A stretch of 44,755 nucleotides of DNA from Candidatus Hinthialibacter antarcticus (GTDB lineage: Bacteria > Hinthialibacterota > Hinthialibacteria > Hinthialibacterales > Hinthialibacteraceae), in assembly GCA_030765645.1 (NCBI GenBank), contig JAVCCE010000051.1:1-44755 (forward strand), written 5' to 3'. Position 1 is the stretch's first letter. Each line of letters opens with the position of its first letter. The translations under genes and the position numbers were made by a program. The notes under the pieces are model-generated. The model made no database searches. It was not told the origin of the DNA and saw nothing but the letters and a program-made list of their open reading frames with translations. Of this stretch, positions 25,979 through 34,507 are shown piece after piece.

Positions 25979-27778
25979 ATGACTATGAAACAAGAACGAA
26001 TTCGTAACTTTTCAATCATCGCCCACATCGATCACGGCAAAAGTACGCTCGCAGATCGTTTGCTCGAAAAAACCCATGCTGTCAGCGTCCGCGAAATGCG
26101 CGAGCAGTATCTGGACAGCATGGACCTGGAGCGCGAACGCGGCATCACCATCAAAGCGCAAACGTGCCGGGTTTTTTACACGGCCTCTGACGGCATCGAA
26201 TATCAACTCAACCTGATCGATACGCCAGGGCATGTGGATTTCACCTATGAGGTTTCGCGCGCGTTGGCTGCTTGTGAAGGCGCTTTGCTTATTGTCGATG
26301 CGGCCCAAGGCGTCGAAGCGCAGACCGTTGCGAATTTATACAAAGCGATTGATCAAAATGTCGAAATCATCCCCATCGTTAATAAAATTGACCTTCCCAG
26401 CGCGGATATTGAAGGTGTTTCGGGCCAAGTTCACGACCTGATTGGCAGCAAGCGCGAGGAAATCATCCCATGCAGCGCCAAGACCGGGCAGGGCATTGAA
26501 GAAATTCTTGAAGCGATTGTTCAGCGCATCCCTTATCCAGTCGGCAAGCCTGACGCTCCGGCGCGCGCACTCGTTTTTGATAGCATGTTTGATGTCTATC
26601 GCGGCGCTATCGCGTATGTACGGATGCTGGACGGCACCTTAAATGTCGGCGACCCCCTATACATGATTGGGGAAGGCGACATCTATGAAATTGAAGAATT
26701 GGGCGTGTTTACTCCCAAAAAATTAAAAGTTGACAGTCTTGAAGCGGGTGAAGTCGGTTATGTGATTGCCGGCGTCAAAGATATTTCCGATATCCATATT
26801 GGCGATACGTTTACTCATGCGGAACGACGGGCCGATAATCCGTTTCCCGGGTATCAACCGCCTCAAAGCATGGTGTTTTGCGGGTTGTATCCCGTCAGCC
26901 CTGAGCAATATGAAGAACTGCGAAAAAGCCTCGAAAAGCTGCGTTTGAACGACGCTGCGTTCCATTTTGATCCCGAATCATCGGTTGCGCTGGGCTTTGG
27001 GTTCCGTTGCGGCTTTTTGGGAATGCTCCACATGGAAGTCAGCCAGGAACGCTTGGAGCGCGAATTTAATCTCTCTCTCATCACGACAGCGCCCAATGTT
27101 TCGTATCGAGTTTACACGGTCACCGGTGAAGAGATCATCGTTGAAAACCCGTCCGAACTCCCGTCGCCAAACGAGATTGATAATATTCAAGAGCCGTTCA
27201 TCAATAGTTCCATCATCACCCACACTGATTATGTCGGCGGCATAATGAAACTGGCGATGGAGCGGCGCGGCATCGATAAGGGCATGGAATATCTCAGCCC
27301 CGACCGCGTTATGATGAAGTATGAGTTTCCGCTCTCAGAAGTCATTATGGATTTCTACGATAAATTGAAGTCGATTTCTCGCGGGTACGCATCATTTGAT
27401 TATGAATTTTTGGAATACCGCACTGGAGAATTAGTTCGTCTCGACATGCTGTTGAACGGCGATCCGGTTGACGCTCTTTCTGTCATTGTCCACAAAGAAA
27501 AAGCCTACCAGAAGGGAAAACTTCTGGCGGAAAAATTACGTCAAGTTGTCCCTCGTCAGCAATATGATGTTGCCATCCAAGCCTCTGTTGGATCGCGCAT
27601 TATTGCCCGAGAGACGGTAAAAGCGCTTCGCAAGAACGTGTTAGCGAAATGCTACGGCGGTGACATCTCGCGTAAGCGAAAATTGCTTGAGCGTCAGCGT
27701 GAAGGAAAACGCCGTCTCAAGAATGTCGGTAACATCGAAATTCCGCAGGAAGCATTCATGGCAATTTTGGATATTTAA
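25979..27778 (+). CDS. lepA: Translation elongation factor 4 (LepA)
   Basis: A 599-residue GTPase, the standard LepA length. G motifs are visible: AHIDHGKST (G1), RGITIKAQT (G2), DTPGHVDF (G3) and NKIDLP (G4). The LepA-specific C-terminal domain follows ([60 protein letters not shown]). It acts on the ribosome, where it has been linked to back-translocation and to initiation or assembly. The start may be ATG 25979 or 25985. It is a useful core gene for placing the organism phylogenetically. Confidence 0.98.
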   Translation: MTMKQERIRNFSIIAHIDHGKSTLADRLLEKTHAVSVREMREQYLDSMDLERERGITIKAQTCRVFYTASDGIEYQLNLIDTPGHVDFTYEVSRALAACEGALLIVDAAQGVEAQTVANLYKAIDQNVEIIPIVNKIDLPSADIEGVSGQVHDLIGSKREEIIPCSAKTGQGIEEILEAIVQRIPYPVGKPDAPARALVFDSMFDVYRGAIAYVRMLDGTLNVGDPLYMIGEGDIYEIEELGVFTPKKLKVDSLEAGEVGYVIAGVKDISDIHIGDTFTHAERRADNPFPGYQPPQSMVFCGLYPVSPEQYEELRKSLEKLRLNDAAFHFDPESSVALGFGFRCGFLGMLHMEVSQERLEREFNLSLITTAPNVSYRVYTVTGEEIIVENPSELPSPNEIDNIQEPFINSSIITHTDYVGGIMKLAMERRGIDKGMEYLSPDRVMMKYEFPLSEVIMDFYDKLKSISRGYASFDYEFLEYRTGELVRLDMLLNGDPVDALSVIVHKEKAYQKGKLLAEKLRQVVPRQQYDVAIQASVGSRIIARETVKALRKNVLAKCYGGDISRKRKLLERQREGKRRLKNVGNIEIPQEAFMAILDI

Positions 27779-27813
27779 CAATATGTTGCCGCAAAATTAC
27801 ACTTTCCACATCT

Positions 27814-28419
27814 TTACCCGATGATACTGACGCAAACCCCTAATGTTTTTGTGTTGTCTGGCGGGCAGGCATGGCTCCATTCAATAAATGTTGCATGCGC
27901 TTGAGAATGTTCTGTCCCGCGATCCCAAATTAGAACCGTGTCCCCAATCAGGGGCGTTTTGGATTTATGAATGACAACTTGGTCGCCGTGTTTCAGCCCG
28001 CGGTCAGGCAGATCAACGATGACGACATAGAAATCGCGCCAGTTATCTAAATGTTGAAATGACATCACAAATAAAGGCGTTGGAATCTCTAAAATGTTTT
28101 CCTGCAACTTCGACAGCTGATAGGCCATGCTGATTCGGTCTGAATTGAATGAACTTTCAACGCCCGGCTTTTTATAATGCTCAGGCCCGAGTTGATATTC
28201 ATCTTCAGAGATTTTAAAGCCTGTCTGGAAGGCGCGGACGGTTTCTTTTGAGCCATTTGACTGATATACACCATCTACCTCGGCGAGTATGCGGGACACA
28301 GTATGTACATGAACACCCATGAGCTGGGCCACAGACGCGATGGAGCCTTTCCAGGCAATCGCCTGAAATAACCATTTACGTAATAACACGCCGCGTTCAG
28401 AAAACTTATGTTTTGCCAT
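27814..28419 (-). CDS. HTH regulator with LexA/S24-like C-terminal fold
   Basis: A 201-residue protein. The N-terminal ~55 residues contain a helix-turn-helix reading SIASVAQLMGVHVHTVSRIL. The C-terminal half has DRGLKHGDQVVIHKSKTPLI then GDTVLIWDRG, matching the 'D-G-D-x-V-V-V ... G-D-x-V-x-A' strand pattern of S24/LexA-type domains. I do not see a confident Ser/Lys catalytic pair, so it may be a non-cleaving relative. It is convergent with lepA, with 35 bases between stops. The region upstream (28420-28678) is gene-free. The target genes are unknown. Confidence 0.6.
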   Translation of the reverse strand: MAKHKFSERGVLLRKWLFQAIAWKGSIASVAQLMGVHVHTVSRILAEVDGVYQSNGSKETVRAFQTGFKISEDEYQLGPEHYKKPGVESSFNSDRISMAYQLSKLQENILEIPTPLFVMSFQHLDNWRDFYVVIVDLPDRGLKHGDQVVIHKSKTPLIGDTVLIWDRGTEHSQAHATFIEWSHACPPDNTKTLGVCVSIIG

Positions 28420-28678
28420 TCAGGTACCTTGGTTTATTTATTGTTATACGTCAAAGTCTTGCATAAATAGGATGTGTTGTAAATTGTAGCGACTGATTAT
28501 ATTTATTATTTTATAGTTTTCTAACTGAGTAAGAATTTCACTCAGTACGTTGAGCGCAGGCGTAATACAACAGATCAAAAAAAATATGGTTCATCCGGTA
28601 AGTGAATACTTACATTGATGGATGGCCATAATGTTTATTCAGAATCAGGCTCCGATATTTCAATAATAGACAAACCAA
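28420..28678. other. AT-rich gene-free stretch
   Basis: I see no credible gene, RNA or strong repeat here. It lies upstream of the HTH/S24-like regulator and should hold that gene's promoter. It ends at the palindromic element at 28679. Confidence 0.4.
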
Positions 28679-28764
28679 TCAGGCATGGGTACAACTCTGC
28701 TCGCTTCAGTGCGGGCTTTCAAGCCCTTATGCACAGGCGCTCCCAGAGTTCCACCCATGCCTGA
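28679..28764. repeat. Nested palindromic element (REP/MITE-like)
   Basis: Three nested inverted pairs lie within 86 bases: TCAGGCATGGGT (28679-28690) with ACCCATGCCTGA (28753-28764); AACTCTG (28693-28699) with CAGAGTT (28744-28750); and an inner hairpin GTGC...GGGCTT-TC-AAGCCC...GCAC (28709-28734). Two unpaired bases on each side separate the outer stems. Such a folded, gene-free unit is typical of dispersed palindromic or non-autonomous mobile elements. No transposase is nearby, and I cannot tell whether other copies exist in the genome. Confidence 0.6.
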
Positions 28765-28890
28765 TACATCGAAAGATCAAGAATTTACGAAAAAGCGTCG
28801 AAAAAACGAAATCCAATTTGTGATAATGTATCCAAATACCGGAAGAACCAAAAATATCGCGTATATTCATCACTGGATTTCATCAACAAA

Positions 28891-29211
28891 TCACCTTGCT
28901 GATGCTTGCAGACCGTGCATTGTTTGCCAAACCTGGAGGCAAGCGTTGTGATAATCATGCTTCTCATTTGGAATCGAGTTCTTGAAGTTCGTATAGTCCA
29001 TCTCCAGTACATGCTTGGCCAAGACGCAAGCGACATCGTCAACGGGAATCACCGCTCGATAGCGGTAATCCGCCGCTACGTCTTCAAACACGTTTGCGTC
29101 AGGGAACACGGCTTCAATGTCCCCATTGCAGCGCCCTCTTACCAGGCGAATGGATGGATCGTTCTTGTGCACCACAATCGACAAAAATGCGTTGCTGGTA
29201 AATATCCACAT
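28891..29211 (-). CDS. Conserved hypothetical protein, ~106 residues
   Basis: A 106-residue protein, MWIFTSNAFLSIVVHKNDPS then IRLVRGRCNGDIEAVFPDAN, with DYRYRAVIPVDDVACVLAKH and MDYTNFKNSIPNEKHD further on. This pattern (MWI-x(5)-FLSIV-x-H..., D-Y-R-Y-R-A, D-Y-x-N-F-K-N-S) is one I associate with a widespread small uncharacterised family that often sits in accessory regions. No motif points to a catalytic role. ATG 29211 is preferred because GAGGA lies nine bases before it; ATG 29226 is the alternative. The preceding small frameshifted gene ends at 29216, four bases before, so the two form a unit. Confidence 0.7.
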   Translation of the reverse strand: MWIFTSNAFLSIVVHKNDPSIRLVRGRCNGDIEAVFPDANVFEDVAADYRYRAVIPVDDVACVLAKHVLEMDYTNFKNSIPNEKHDYHNACLQVWQTMHGLQASAR

Positions 29212-29215
29212 AATT

Positions 29216-29388
29216 TTATTCCTCATTTTCTTCTTTGACTGGTTCTAATCGAACAAACACTGGGTTGGGTACTAATTCATTCATCAGAGAAGCAGTGAAT
29301 CCCCCTCTTTTGTGACGTGGGGTCGATGCCGCTTCCCGGCGATTGGCCGCCAGAGATTTCCGATAAATTTGGTTTGTTTTTCTGTCAT
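29216..29388 (-). pseudogene. Small gene with an apparent one-base deletion, upstream partner of 28891-29211
   Basis: ATG 29388 has an excellent AGGGGG site six bases upstream and begins MTEKQTKF. That frame then stops early. Restoring one base around TTTATCGG (about 29360-29367) joins it to a frame starting RKSLAANRREAASTPRHKRG and ending NPVFVRLEPVKEENEE with TAA at 29216-29218, four bases before the next gene. The total of 173 bases is 57 codons plus two bases, as expected for a single deletion. The K-x-x-A-A-N-R pattern is typical of short basic proteins in such units. It is either a real mutation or a sequencing error. Confidence 0.5.
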
Positions 29389-29570
29389 GATGCACCCCCT
29401 GCGATTGATATATGCAAAGAGTACAAGGGCGCCCTGACAGATAGTGTCAGGTGAAATTATGAATGGATTGGTGCGGCTAGAAATGTATTATGTAGGTGGG
29501 ACAATATACAGTAAGGTTAGATCAGTCACTCACAAAATGTTGTATAAACCGCTTCGCAATTGGTGCTCTA

Positions 29571-30875
29571 ATGAAAATGAATTTTTTTTGTGTTTCATTG
29601 CTGTTAATCATCCTTCTTTCATCCTCAGCAGCCGAAATCAATATCACACCTATCGGATTAGGTTGGGCAAGAAATTCTATCAACACAGTGATCTTCAGAC
29701 GCAACTCAGTCGTAACCCATGAGCAGACGCAATACGTTGCATACTATGACGCGGATTCACATGTTGTTCTCGCGAAACGCAACCTCAACAACCAAACTTG
29801 GGAAACCAAAACAACGCAATATAAAGGCAATACACGTGATGCTCATAACTCGATCAGTATCATGGTCGACGGCAGCGGGATATTGCACATGTCGTGGGAC
29901 CATCATGGCCATGAATTGCGGTATTGCCGCAGCAAAGAACCTGGCTCTCTAGAACTCACTGAGAAAATGCCAATGACTGGCAAAAAAGAAAACAAGGTCA
30001 CATATCCCGAATTTTACCGTCTGCCAAATGGAAATCTGCTTTTTCTGTATCGTGATGGATCATCAGGACGAGGCGATCTTATGATGAATCATTACAATTA
30101 CAAAACCCAGACTTGGAGCCAACGGCAGGATGCTTTCATCAATGGAGAAGATGAACGAAATGCATACTGGCAGATGTGTACAGATAACAATGGAGCCATT
30201 CACATCTCCTGGGTGTGGCGAGAATCGGGCGATGTCGCCTCAAATCACGATATCTGTTATGCAAAATCGCTTGATGAAGGAAAAACATGGCTTAAATCCA
30301 ATGGCGAGCAGTATACGTTACCTATAACCGCTGAAAATGCAGAATATGCTGCGCGAATTCCAATGAGTAGTGAGTTGATTAATACAACGTCTATGAGTGC
30401 GAATGACAAGAGCAACCCATACATAGCAACCTATTGGCGTCCTCAAGGCTCTGACGTTCCTCAGTATCATTTGGTCTTTCATGACGGAAAAGATTGGAAC
30501 ATCAGACAGATCACAAACCGGGAAACCCCTTTCAGTATTAAAGGAGGAGGAACAAGACGGATTTCCATCTCACGCTGCCAGATTGTCGTGGACAGTCAAG
30601 AAAACATGGATGTGGCTTATATGCTCTTTCGGGATGTTGAAAGAGACAATCGTCTATCAGTTGCGATAAGTGAAAATGCACAGCTTTCTGGCTGGCGATT
30701 CGAAGATTTGACTGACTTTTCCTTGGGCATGTGGGAACCATCGTACGATACAGAGATGTGGAAGCGAGAAAAGAAGCTGCATGTTTTTATTCAAAAAGTT
30801 GGGCAAGGAGACGGGGAAAGCATTGAAGATATCCCACCACAGACAGTATCTATCCTGGAATGGAATATAGAGTGA
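29571..30875 (+). CDS. Secreted BNR-4-repeat protein (sialidase-like/lyase-like propeller)
   Basis: A 434-residue protein with a signal peptide (MNFFCVSLLLIILLSSSAAE) directly after the chosen start ATG 29571. A longer open frame from 29496 would bury the signal. The mature part is a beta-propeller of the BNR-4 type, with TRDAHNSISIMVDGSGILHM, SWDHHGHELRYCRS, VTYPEFYRLPNGNLLFLYRD and HISWVWRESGDVASNHDICY. This family includes proteins grouped with ulvan-type polysaccharide lyases, and the histidine-rich DAHN...WDHHGH region is where catalytic residues lie in such enzymes. I infer action on an acidic, possibly rhamnose-containing polysaccharide. It stands alone between the 29216 unit and the WYL regulator. 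Confidence 0.8.
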   Translation: MKMNFFCVSLLLIILLSSSAAEINITPIGLGWARNSINTVIFRRNSVVTHEQTQYVAYYDADSHVVLAKRNLNNQTWETKTTQYKGNTRDAHNSISIMVDGSGILHMSWDHHGHELRYCRSKEPGSLELTEKMPMTGKKENKVTYPEFYRLPNGNLLFLYRDGSSGRGDLMMNHYNYKTQTWSQRQDAFINGEDERNAYWQMCTDNNGAIHISWVWRESGDVASNHDICYAKSLDEGKTWLKSNGEQYTLPITAENAEYAARIPMSSELINTTSMSANDKSNPYIATYWRPQGSDVPQYHLVFHDGKDWNIRQITNRETPFSIKGGGTRRISISRCQIVVDSQENMDVAYMLFRDVERDNRLSVAISENAQLSGWRFEDLTDFSLGMWEPSYDTEMWKREKKLHVFIQKVGQGDGESIEDIPPQTVSILEWNIE

Positions 30876-30902
30876 TTTTTTTGATTTTGTTATAAAAACA
30901 TC

Positions 30903-30931
30903 TTGACTTGCCTTCTCTACATCTTTAATAA
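30903..30931 (+). promoter_or_regulatory. Sigma-70-like promoter for the WYL regulator
   Basis: TTGACT (30903-30908) is followed after 17 bases by TAATAA (30926-30931). The -35 box is good and the -10 is moderate. It would give a leader of ~57 bases before ATG 30995. Confidence 0.45.
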
Positions 30932-30994
30932 TACTAATACGTAAAATTAAGGGCCGTTTAAAAGCGTGTTTCTGTGTATTCTAGGGGGAGCATC

Positions 30995-31948
30995 ATGGCT
31001 AGATTACCAAAAAGTATACGGATTAACCGATTGGTCGAATTACTCCGTCCCAATCAGCATTATCAGACCGCAGAGAAACTCGCGCAAGAACTTAAAGTAA
31101 CAGAACGTACTTTCTATCGGGATTTAGGCGCACTATCCAATCTGGGCTATTCGGTCTATCACGATAGAGGGTATAAACTTCACAAGACGATGCCGCCCGT
31201 TAAGGCCTCGCTCTCACCTGAAGACCTTCAAACGCTGCGTTTGCTTACTGACACGTCCTCATTACACAAATTGCCTGAAGTCAAACAGCGTTGCATCATT
31301 TTATTCAGCAAGTTAGAGAATATAGTCCCGGTTGAAACTGACGAGACGGATGAAACGATGATCTGCACCGGTGACGGTCTCTCGCCTGATCAATTGAAAA
31401 TTTCACTCAAAAAAATTGAAGCGGCCTTATCGAAGAAAAGTGTTTGCCAGGTGTCGTACCAGGGGTTGAAGGACAACAAACCACTCGAGCGCACCATTCA
31501 TCCTTACGGCTTAACAATTCGCGCGGGCAATTGGTACTTGGTTGCTTTTGACGAAGAGCGCAATGATTTCCGAACATTCCGGTTGGAACGAATTTTCAAA
31601 TTAAAAGTTGAACAGGTGACCTTCAAACGTGATGACAGATTTAATCTGGATAATTATTTTGCGAACAGTTGGGCCGTGTTTCGAGGCAAGCCAACGAAAG
31701 TGAAAATTCTTCTCAAGGGAATCGCCGCCAAAATTGCAACAGAACGTAACTGGCCCAAAGATCGTGAAATTGAATGGCAAGACGATAATACGGCAATTCT
31801 CACAGCCACGGTAAACGGGACGGAAGAAATCATGGCTTGGGTGATGAGCCTGGGCAGTGACGCCGAATTGCTTGCCCCAAAATTACTAAAAAACCAGTTG
31901 ATCAAAGCGCTTCAGCGCACTTTAGCGGGGTATGAGAAATTGGGGTGA
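30995..31948 (+). CDS. WYL-domain transcriptional regulator next to the cas operon
   Basis: A 317-residue protein. The N-terminus is a DeoR/HTH_11-type winged helix (IRINRLVELLRPNQHYQTAE, LKVTERTFYRDLGALSNLGY). A WYL domain follows at about residues 145-240, with the family residues in TIRAGNWYLVAFDEERNDFR then TFRLERI, and a C-terminal WCX-like part. WYL domains sense ligands, probably nucleotides or nucleic acids, and often regulate CRISPR and other defence loci. ATG 30995 is chosen because AGGGGGAG lies immediately upstream. The stop is 96 bases before cas3, and a TGACA-N5-TGTCA palindrome overlaps the stop, making control of the cas operon likely. Confidence 0.88.
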   Translation: MARLPKSIRINRLVELLRPNQHYQTAEKLAQELKVTERTFYRDLGALSNLGYSVYHDRGYKLHKTMPPVKASLSPEDLQTLRLLTDTSSLHKLPEVKQRCIILFSKLENIVPVETDETDETMICTGDGLSPDQLKISLKKIEAALSKKSVCQVSYQGLKDNKPLERTIHPYGLTIRAGNWYLVAFDEERNDFRTFRLERIFKLKVEQVTFKRDDRFNLDNYFANSWAVFRGKPTKVKILLKGIAAKIATERNWPKDREIEWQDDNTAILTATVNGTEEIMAWVMSLGSDAELLAPKLLKNQLIKALQRTLAGYEKLG

Positions 31949-31960
31949 CAGCGGTTGTCA
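31946..31960. promoter_or_regulatory. Small palindrome, possible operator upstream of cas3
   Basis: TGACA-GCGGT-TGTCA is a perfect 5-base inverted repeat with a 5-base centre. It overlaps the WYL regulator stop codon and lies ~85 bases before cas3. Its size and place suit a dimeric regulator, for which the WYL protein is the nearest candidate. Five-base arms can occur by chance. Confidence 0.3.
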
Positions 31961-31974
31961 GGTAGAGGCGGTAT

Positions 31975-32017
31975 ATTGAAGATGATACAACTTGAAGAGC
32001 AATTTCCACATAAATTC
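31975..32017 (+). promoter_or_regulatory. CRISPR-repeat-like fragments upstream of cas3
   Basis: ATTGAAG (31975-31981) equals positions 29-35 of the array repeat, the part that forms the crRNA 5' handle. After 20 bases, ATTTCCAC (32002-32009) equals repeat positions 1-8 and continues ATAAATTC, close to the repeat's ATGAATTTC. Order and strand match a repeat-end / spacer / repeat-start unit of the array. It ends 27 bases before the cas3 ATG. It could be a degenerate crRNA-like element that regulates cas expression, or chance similarity. Confidence 0.35.
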
Positions 32018-32044
32018 TAATGAAATGGGATCATAACCGGGGCC

Positions 32045-34507
32045 ATGAAAACATTTAAGCAGATTTTTCAGCAAGCAACTTCCTTAGAGCCGTTTCCCTT
32101 TCAAGCAAAATTTGCCGAAACGCTGCCGTCTTTGGTTCGAGTTCCGACCGGCTTGGGAAAGACCGCCGCAGTGGTGCTGGGGTGGCTATGGCGTAGGCGC
32201 TTCGCCCAGGACGAAGTCAGAAATGCGACGCCCCGCCGCCTGGTCTATTGCTTGCCGATGCGCGTCTTGGTCGAACAAACCCGCGATTGCGTGAGCGGTT
32301 GGATCCAAAAACTCGGCCTTGAAAATGAGATTGACGTCCATGTGTTAATGGGCGGGGAAGATAAAAAAGATTGGGACCTCCACCCCGAGCGCGAGGCCGT
32401 CTTTATCGGAACGCAAGACATGTTGCTCTCGTGCGCGTTAAACCGGGGTTACTCGCTGACCCGTTTTCGCTGGCCGATGGCGTTTGGGCTGTTCAACAAT
32501 GACTGCCTTTGGGTGATGGATGAAGTGCAACTGATGGACGCCAGCCTGCCCACTTCAACCCAACTCGACGGGTTTCGTAAACAACGCATGGGGTCGAAGA
32601 ATTGCCAAACTGTTTGGATGTCAGCCACGTTAGAAAACGAATGGATGAAAACGGTCGATTCGGACTCGGCAATCTTTGAGTCGATGTTGGAACTCGATGA
32701 ATCTGACGATGGCAATGCCGAAGTGCAAAAACGTTGGGACGCCCATAAAAAAGTCGAACGCTGTGAGTGCGTGATGGGCGATGCGACTGCCATATCAGAA
32801 ATGATCGTTGCCAACCATCAACCCGACAGCCTCACACTCGCCATCTTCAATACCGTTGATCGCGCCAAAGAGGTTTACCAAAAAGTCCAAAAGCAATGCA
32901 AGGACGCCGACGCCTTGCTCTTGCATTCGCGTTTTCGCTCGTGTGACCGTGAGGGCATTATCAAACGCCTTCTCGAGCCTGTCCCGCCGCAAGGGCGCAT
33001 TGTGATCTCGACCCAAGTGGTCGAAGCCGGAATCGACATCTCCGCCCAAACCCTATTCACCGAACTGGCGCCCTGGGCCTCGCTGGTGCAGCGTTTTGGG
33101 CGCTGCAACCGCAAGGGTGAATATAACAAAGATCAATCCGCAAACGTGTATTGGTTTGATTTGCCTGAAGAAGAAAAAACGCATGACAAAATGAGGCTGC
33201 CGTATGAACTCGCTGACGTAACCAACGCGCAGGCGTTGTTTCAATCGCTCGAAAACGCCAGCCCCTCATCGCTCGATCAACTTCGAACAGACCAACCAAA
33301 GTTATACCGCGACGCGATGACCGTCCATTCCGACCATGTGATTCGCAAGCGTGATCTAATTGACTTGTTTGACACGACCCCCGATATGGCGGGCGCGGAT
33401 ATTGATATTTCCCGCTTCATTCGTTCGGATGACAGCAAAGACGTTCAAGTCTTTTGGCGGGATTGGGCGGAGAAAGAGGCGCCAAGTTCTCTTAAAGAAG
33501 AAGCGATGCCGCGCCGCGAAGAATTATGCACCGTGCCGATTGGGGCGTTCAAGGATTTTTGTAAAAAAAATAAAGATGCGAAATTGATCAACAAATGGGA
33601 CGACTTGCAAGAAGAATGGACGCAAACCAGGGATGAACATATCTACCCCGGGCAGGTGTTTATGCTGCATTCTTCTCTGGGCGGATATACGCCGCAGTTC
33701 GGCTGGATCGGTCACGCAAAAAAGAACGAACCCGTCGAACCCATCACAGCAGACCCAGGCGATACGCCGCAAAAACCAGAAGGGTACGCGTCTGACCGAT
33801 GGGCCGAAAACCCGTGGCTCAACATCGCCCAACACACCGACCACGTCGTCGCTGAGATGGAGGCGATTCTTCAGTCGGTCGCGATTGATGAAGAATTTAA
33901 AACTCACTTGCTGGATGCGGCGCGCTGGCATGACCGCGGCAAGGCGCATGAGGTGTTTCAAAACAGGTTATATGACGGCGACGGCCCAGACGAAGCCGAC
34001 AAACAGAAATACGAGAGGCCTCCAAAATGGCAGGGCCTACGCGATCTCGCCAAGGCCCCCAATGGCTTCTGGAAACGCGGTTATGAGCGCAATTCGTTTC
34101 GGCATGAACTCGCCTCCGGGTTGGCGATCTTGCAAGCCGGGCTTGCTGATTTGATCGCGTATCTGGCGGCGGCCCACCATGGCAAGGTGCGCTTGTCGAT
34201 TCGCTCAATGCCCAATGAAAAACCGCCGCAAGAAGCGGAGCGACTGTTCGCGCGCGGAGTTTATGACCAAGACGCCTTGCCGAAAGTTGACCTCGGCGAC
34301 GGCGTCACGGCGCCAGCGGTGGAACTTTCGCTGCAGTGCATGCAACTCGGGCGCGACGAAAACAACCAGCCCAGTTGGGCGGAACGCATGTTAAAACTGC
34401 GCGACAACGTCGGCCTGTTTCGGCTGGCCTATCTCGAAGCATTGATCCGCGCGGCTGACATGAGGGCCAGCGCCAAGGAAGACATAAAAACGGAGGCGTC
34501 AAAATGA
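32045..34507 (+). CDS. cas3: CRISPR-associated helicase/nuclease Cas3, type I-G
   Basis: An 820-residue protein with the type I-G domain order, helicase first and HD nuclease last. Motif I is PTGLGKT (34-40), the DExH-type box reads MDEVQ (DEVQ at 159-162), and motif VI is in LVQRFGRCNRKGEY. The C-terminal HD part shows NIAQHTDHV, RWHDRGKAH (His-Asp near 628) and AAHHGKV (near 710), so the metal site looks complete. Cas3 unwinds and shreds DNA marked by the surveillance complex. Its stop overlaps the start of the next gene by four bases (ATGA), so it leads a tightly packed operon with csx17, csb1, csb2, cas4-cas1 and cas2. Confidence 0.96.
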   Translation: MKTFKQIFQQATSLEPFPFQAKFAETLPSLVRVPTGLGKTAAVVLGWLWRRRFAQDEVRNATPRRLVYCLPMRVLVEQTRDCVSGWIQKLGLENEIDVHVLMGGEDKKDWDLHPEREAVFIGTQDMLLSCALNRGYSLTRFRWPMAFGLFNNDCLWVMDEVQLMDASLPTSTQLDGFRKQRMGSKNCQTVWMSATLENEWMKTVDSDSAIFESMLELDESDDGNAEVQKRWDAHKKVERCECVMGDATAISEMIVANHQPDSLTLAIFNTVDRAKEVYQKVQKQCKDADALLLHSRFRSCDREGIIKRLLEPVPPQGRIVISTQVVEAGIDISAQTLFTELAPWASLVQRFGRCNRKGEYNKDQSANVYWFDLPEEEKTHDKMRLPYELADVTNAQALFQSLENASPSSLDQLRTDQPKLYRDAMTVHSDHVIRKRDLIDLFDTTPDMAGADIDISRFIRSDDSKDVQVFWRDWAEKEAPSSLKEEAMPRREELCTVPIGAFKDFCKKNKDAKLINKWDDLQEEWTQTRDEHIYPGQVFMLHSSLGGYTPQFGWIGHAKKNEPVEPITADPGDTPQKPEGYASDRWAENPWLNIAQHTDHVVAEMEAILQSVAIDEEFKTHLLDAARWHDRGKAHEVFQNRLYDGDGPDEADKQKYERPPKWQGLRDLAKAPNGFWKRGYERNSFRHELASGLAILQAGLADLIAYLAAAHHGKVRLSIRSMPNEKPPQEAERLFARGVYDQDALPKVDLGDGVTAPAVELSLQCMQLGRDENNQPSWAERMLKLRDNVGLFRLAYLEALIRAADMRASAKEDIKTEASK

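Noticed and set aside
28679-28764. Integron attC site
   Set aside because: The arms do not fit the paired RYYYAAC/GTTRRRY boxes and no integrase is present.
28685-28951. Plus-strand 88-codon frame
   Set aside because: It begins inside the nested palindrome and overlaps the end of the minus-strand 106-residue gene; no ribosome site.
29444-29722. Plus-strand 92-codon frame and the 29496 start of the BNR-4 gene
   Set aside because: The first overlaps the BNR-4 gene in another frame; the second would bury the signal peptide.
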